Source: an uncultured Xanthobacteraceae bacterium (GTDB lineage Bacteria; Pseudomonadota; Alphaproteobacteria; Rhizobiales; Xanthobacteraceae). Taken from it: 16,138 nt of DNA. This document shows, piece after piece, positions 14,542 to 16,138 of this stretch (within the stretch, counting starts at the first letter, position 1; every line of letters begins with the position of its first letter). Under the pieces are notes generated by a model that was given only the letters and a program-made list of their open reading frames with translations, made no database searches and had not been told where the DNA came from. A program made the position numbers and the translations under genes. The DNA is taken from assembly GCA_955652195.1 (NCBI GenBank), contig CATPBC010000115.1:1-16138 (forward strand). The letters are read 5' to 3'.

Positions 14542-15324
14542 TCATTTGCGAAGGTCCATCGGCTTGTCCAGTTGGCGGCCCGCGAGTTCGATGATTTGGT
14601 GGCGCCGCCGCGGCAGCGCCTCCGGATATTCGCGTTGAAGAAAGCCGATAAATTTTTCGCGGAGTTCAGCACAGAGATTCGATGTATCGCCGACGCTTGC
14701 TGCCGTGACGAGGAGGCGCAGCTCGATGGCTTCAGCACTGGTATTGGTGACCTGCACATTGACGAGCTTGCCGTCCGGCTGCTCGGTTTGTCCGACCAGT
14801 TCGACGGCCTTGTCGCGAATACGGTCGATCGGCGCGGTGTAATCAAGGTAAAGCAGCACGCTGCCGACGTTAGCTCCCGCCTGCCGCGTCCAGTTGTAGA
14901 ATGGCTGTTGAATGAAATAATTGAGCGGCACGATCAGCCGTCTGAGATCCCATAGGCGGATGACGACATAGGTTGCGGTGATTTCCTCGATCCATCCATA
15001 TTCATTTTGAACCGTAACGGCATCTTCAAGCCGGATTGGCTGCGTCATCGCCAGCTGAATCCCGGCGATGAGATTACTCAGGACCGGTTGGGCGGCGAGG
15101 CCGAAAATCACGCCGGCGACGCCGGCGGATGCAAATAAGCTGATCCCATACTGGCGTACCGTATCGAACGTCATGAGGGCAAAGCCCAACGTCAGCAAGA
15201 CGACGATCGTGTCGAGCACCCGCACCAGCACGCGCACCTGCGTCACGTGCTTGCGCGCGAGTAGATTGTCTGGAACGTCTGTGCGGAAGTTGCGCAGATA
15301 GAGATTGGCGCCGACATGCAGCAC
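14542..15324 (-). CDS. MscS-family mechanosensitive channel, C-terminal part of a frameshifted gene
   Basis: This 260-residue reading covers the channel core of a small-conductance mechanosensitive channel. A membrane helix VLLTLGFALMTFDTV is followed by the pore helix and conserved MscS block (FASAGVAGVIFGLAAQPVLSNLIAGIQLAMTQPIRLED), then the beta domain (GWIEEITATYVVIRLWDLRRLIVPLNYF) and the mixed C-terminal domain. It lacks the N-terminal helices, which are coded just upstream in another frame (15345-15674). The GTG at 15324 is only the first start codon in this frame. The frame stays open to about 15395 and reads ICLIGWISLKVLHVGANLYL, which is clearly channel sequence. An A-run at 15379-15382 is the likely site of a one-base loss. 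Confidence 0.8.
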   Translation of the reverse strand: MLHVGANLYLRNFRTDVPDNLLARKHVTQVRVLVRVLDTIVVLLTLGFALMTFDTVRQYGISLFASAGVAGVIFGLAAQPVLSNLIAGIQLAMTQPIRLEDAVTVQNEYGWIEEITATYVVIRLWDLRRLIVPLNYFIQQPFYNWTRQAGANVGSVLLYLDYTAPIDRIRDKAVELVGQTEQPDGKLVNVQVTNTSAEAIELRLLVTAASVGDTSNLCAELREKFIGFLQREYPEALPRRRHQIIELAGRQLDKPMDLRK

Positions 15325-15344
15325 CTTCAGGCTTATCCAGCCGA

Positions 15345-15674
15345 TTAAGCAAATAGTGCCCAGCGCCAGGCAGTGAACAAAATAAACTTGCCGTCAGGAC
15401 CGAGCGGCGCGGCCGGCAGGGCGATGGCAAGCGCCAAGAGCAAGAGGGCCAACCGTATCGGATTTTTCGTCGCATCGAGAACTCGGTTCAAATACGGCCG
15501 GCGACCCCGGAATAACCGATGTAAGAACGCGAGGACGCCAGCATGCACAAGGCATGCAACAACAAAAATGCCAACCAGCAATGTCGCCCAAATCGCCCAG
15601 GCTGGCGCGAAGGACAAGGCGTTGCCGAGGTCGTTTAGTTCTGTTTGAAAGCTTTTGGCTATGTTTTGCCACAT
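15345..15674 (-). pseudogene. N-terminal fragment of the MscS-family channel gene (frameshifted)
   Basis: The 109-residue reading has two hydrophobic helices (WAIWATLLVGIFVVACLVHAG and IRLALLLLALAIALPAA) separated by a basic loop, as at the N-terminus of proteobacterial MscS-like channels. After GPDGKFI it turns into FTAWRWALFA and stops. Adding one T to the run of four on the coding strand (plus-strand A-run 15379-15382) changes this to KFIFVHCLALGTICLIGWIS and joins it to the downstream part without a stop. The gene is thus either a recent pseudogene or intact with a sequencing error. No Shine-Dalgarno site is evident before the ATG at 15674. Confidence 0.7.
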
Positions 15675-15813
15675 GACACAAAATATAATTGAAAACGCCC
15701 GGTCAAACCGGCGGTTTCATTGGTTTTTTCCGCGCTGGACAGCTTTGCCGCCAACTGGCAATTACTAGTTCGGTATCGAATCTTCGCAAGCAAAAGACCG
15801 CGCTTTGTTGCGA

Positions 15814-15832
15814 GCGTCTTTGACGCATTTTT
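15814..15832 (+). terminator. Terminator-like hairpin in the NDUFA12 leader
   Basis: GCGTC (15814-15818), loop TTT, GACGC (15822-15826), then A and five T (15828-15832) look like a small intrinsic terminator or attenuator, 28 bases before the NDUFA12-like start. An imperfect hairpin (CGCAAGCAAAAG with CTTTGTTGCG) lies directly upstream. The stem has only five pairs, so strength is doubtful. Confidence 0.35.
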
Positions 15833-15860
15833 CGAAGAACTTGGTTTAGGCCTCCATCGG

Positions 15861-16138
15861 ATGAAAACCTTTCTACAGCGGCTGTTCACCTGGTGGAACA
15901 GTCAAACGTTTGGAACGCAACTGTGGACTTGGCTCTACGGCGAGCTCGTCGGGCACGACGAACTTGGTAATCGCTATTACCGGACTAAGAACGGAAAGAT
16001 CGATCCGGCGCTTGGTATTAACCGTCGTTGGGTGATCTATAAGGGTATCGCCGAAGCATCACTGGTTCCACCAAGCTGGCACGGCTGGCTCCATCACATC
16101 GTCGACACGCCGCCAACACAGGAGCAAGTAAAGTCATA
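15861..16138 (+). CDS. NDUFA12-family complex I accessory subunit (partial, runs off the window)
   Basis: Ninety-two residues are visible with no stop before the window ends. The protein starts [20 protein letters not shown] and continues with [38 protein letters not shown] and [12 protein letters not shown]. These are the hallmarks of the NDUFA12 (B17.2) family, a small accessory subunit of alphaproteobacterial and mitochondrial NADH:ubiquinone oxidoreductase. The ATG matches the usual family N-terminus, although the same frame is open upstream to 15693 and there is no strong Shine-Dalgarno site. It is divergent from the MscS-like gene. Confidence 0.93.
   Translation, partial: MKTFLQRLFTWWNSQTFGTQLWTWLYGELVGHDELGNRYYRTKNGKIDPALGINRRWVIYKGIAEASLVPPSWHGWLHHIVDTPPTQEQVKS

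Noticed and set aside
15375..15395. Programmed -1 frameshift in the MscS gene
   Set aside because: No X XXY YYZ slippery heptamer is in the right frame. A one-base length change in the T-run explains the break more simply.
15699..15717. CCGGT-CAA-ACCGG and overlapping AAACC-GGC-GGTTT hairpins before the MscS fragment
   Set aside because: Five-base stems with short loops are common by chance at this composition. A TTGACC lies here on the minus strand but no -10 box has correct spacing.

Overview
The window looks like chromosomal core sequence from an alphaproteobacterium of the order Hyphomicrobiales (Rhizobiales), near the Bradyrhizobium/Rhodopseudomonas side. The reasons are the high GC content, the chain nlpD-like gene, DUF815 ATPase, yajC-secD-secF, the presence of gatCA and TrmFO, and an NDUFA12-type complex I gene. 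This placement comes from recognising the proteins; the genus cannot be fixed without a search. No rRNA, tRNA, CRISPR array, insertion sequence or phage gene was seen, and no gap between genes exceeds 300 bases.

Layout. Bases 24-2183 hold a LysM/LytM lipoprotein (NlpD-like, plus strand) facing a DUF815 AAA-type ATPase (minus strand). Bases 2283-6695 form one plus-strand operon: yajC, secD, secF, an Mth938/NDUFAF3-like gene and an NDUFAF6-like squalene/phytoene-synthase-fold gene. Its last three genes overlap by 1 and 4 bases. It has a good promoter candidate and a perfect 24-base palindrome at its head. Bases 6774-9265 are a minus-strand pair, trmFO followed by an unusual kinase-like protein that carries an acyl-CoA-synthetase C-terminal domain. 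Bases 9410-11010 are a plus-strand pair, a type III polyketide synthase overlapping an isoprenylcysteine-methyltransferase-like membrane protein, which suggests an alkylpyrone or alkylresorcinol methyl ether. Bases 11024-13429 carry gatC, a small cysteine-containing protein, gatA and a small helical-repeat protein, behind a promoter region with a 16-base tandem repeat. gatB is not in the window. Bases 13442-15674 are minus strand: an orphan Bug/TctC periplasmic binding protein and a MscS channel gene split by a one-base frameshift. Bases 15861 to the end carry the start of an NDUFA12-like gene.

How the genes fit together. The strongest functional theme is membrane-protein biogenesis joined to respiratory complex I: the Sec accessory genes are translationally linked to bacterial relatives of two mitochondrial complex I assembly factors, and an NDUFA12 relative lies about 9 kb away. 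The most novel-looking single protein is the kinase/AMP-binding-C fusion behind trmFO, where both catalytic signatures are altered. The type III PKS/ICMT pair is a compact lipid-pathway candidate.
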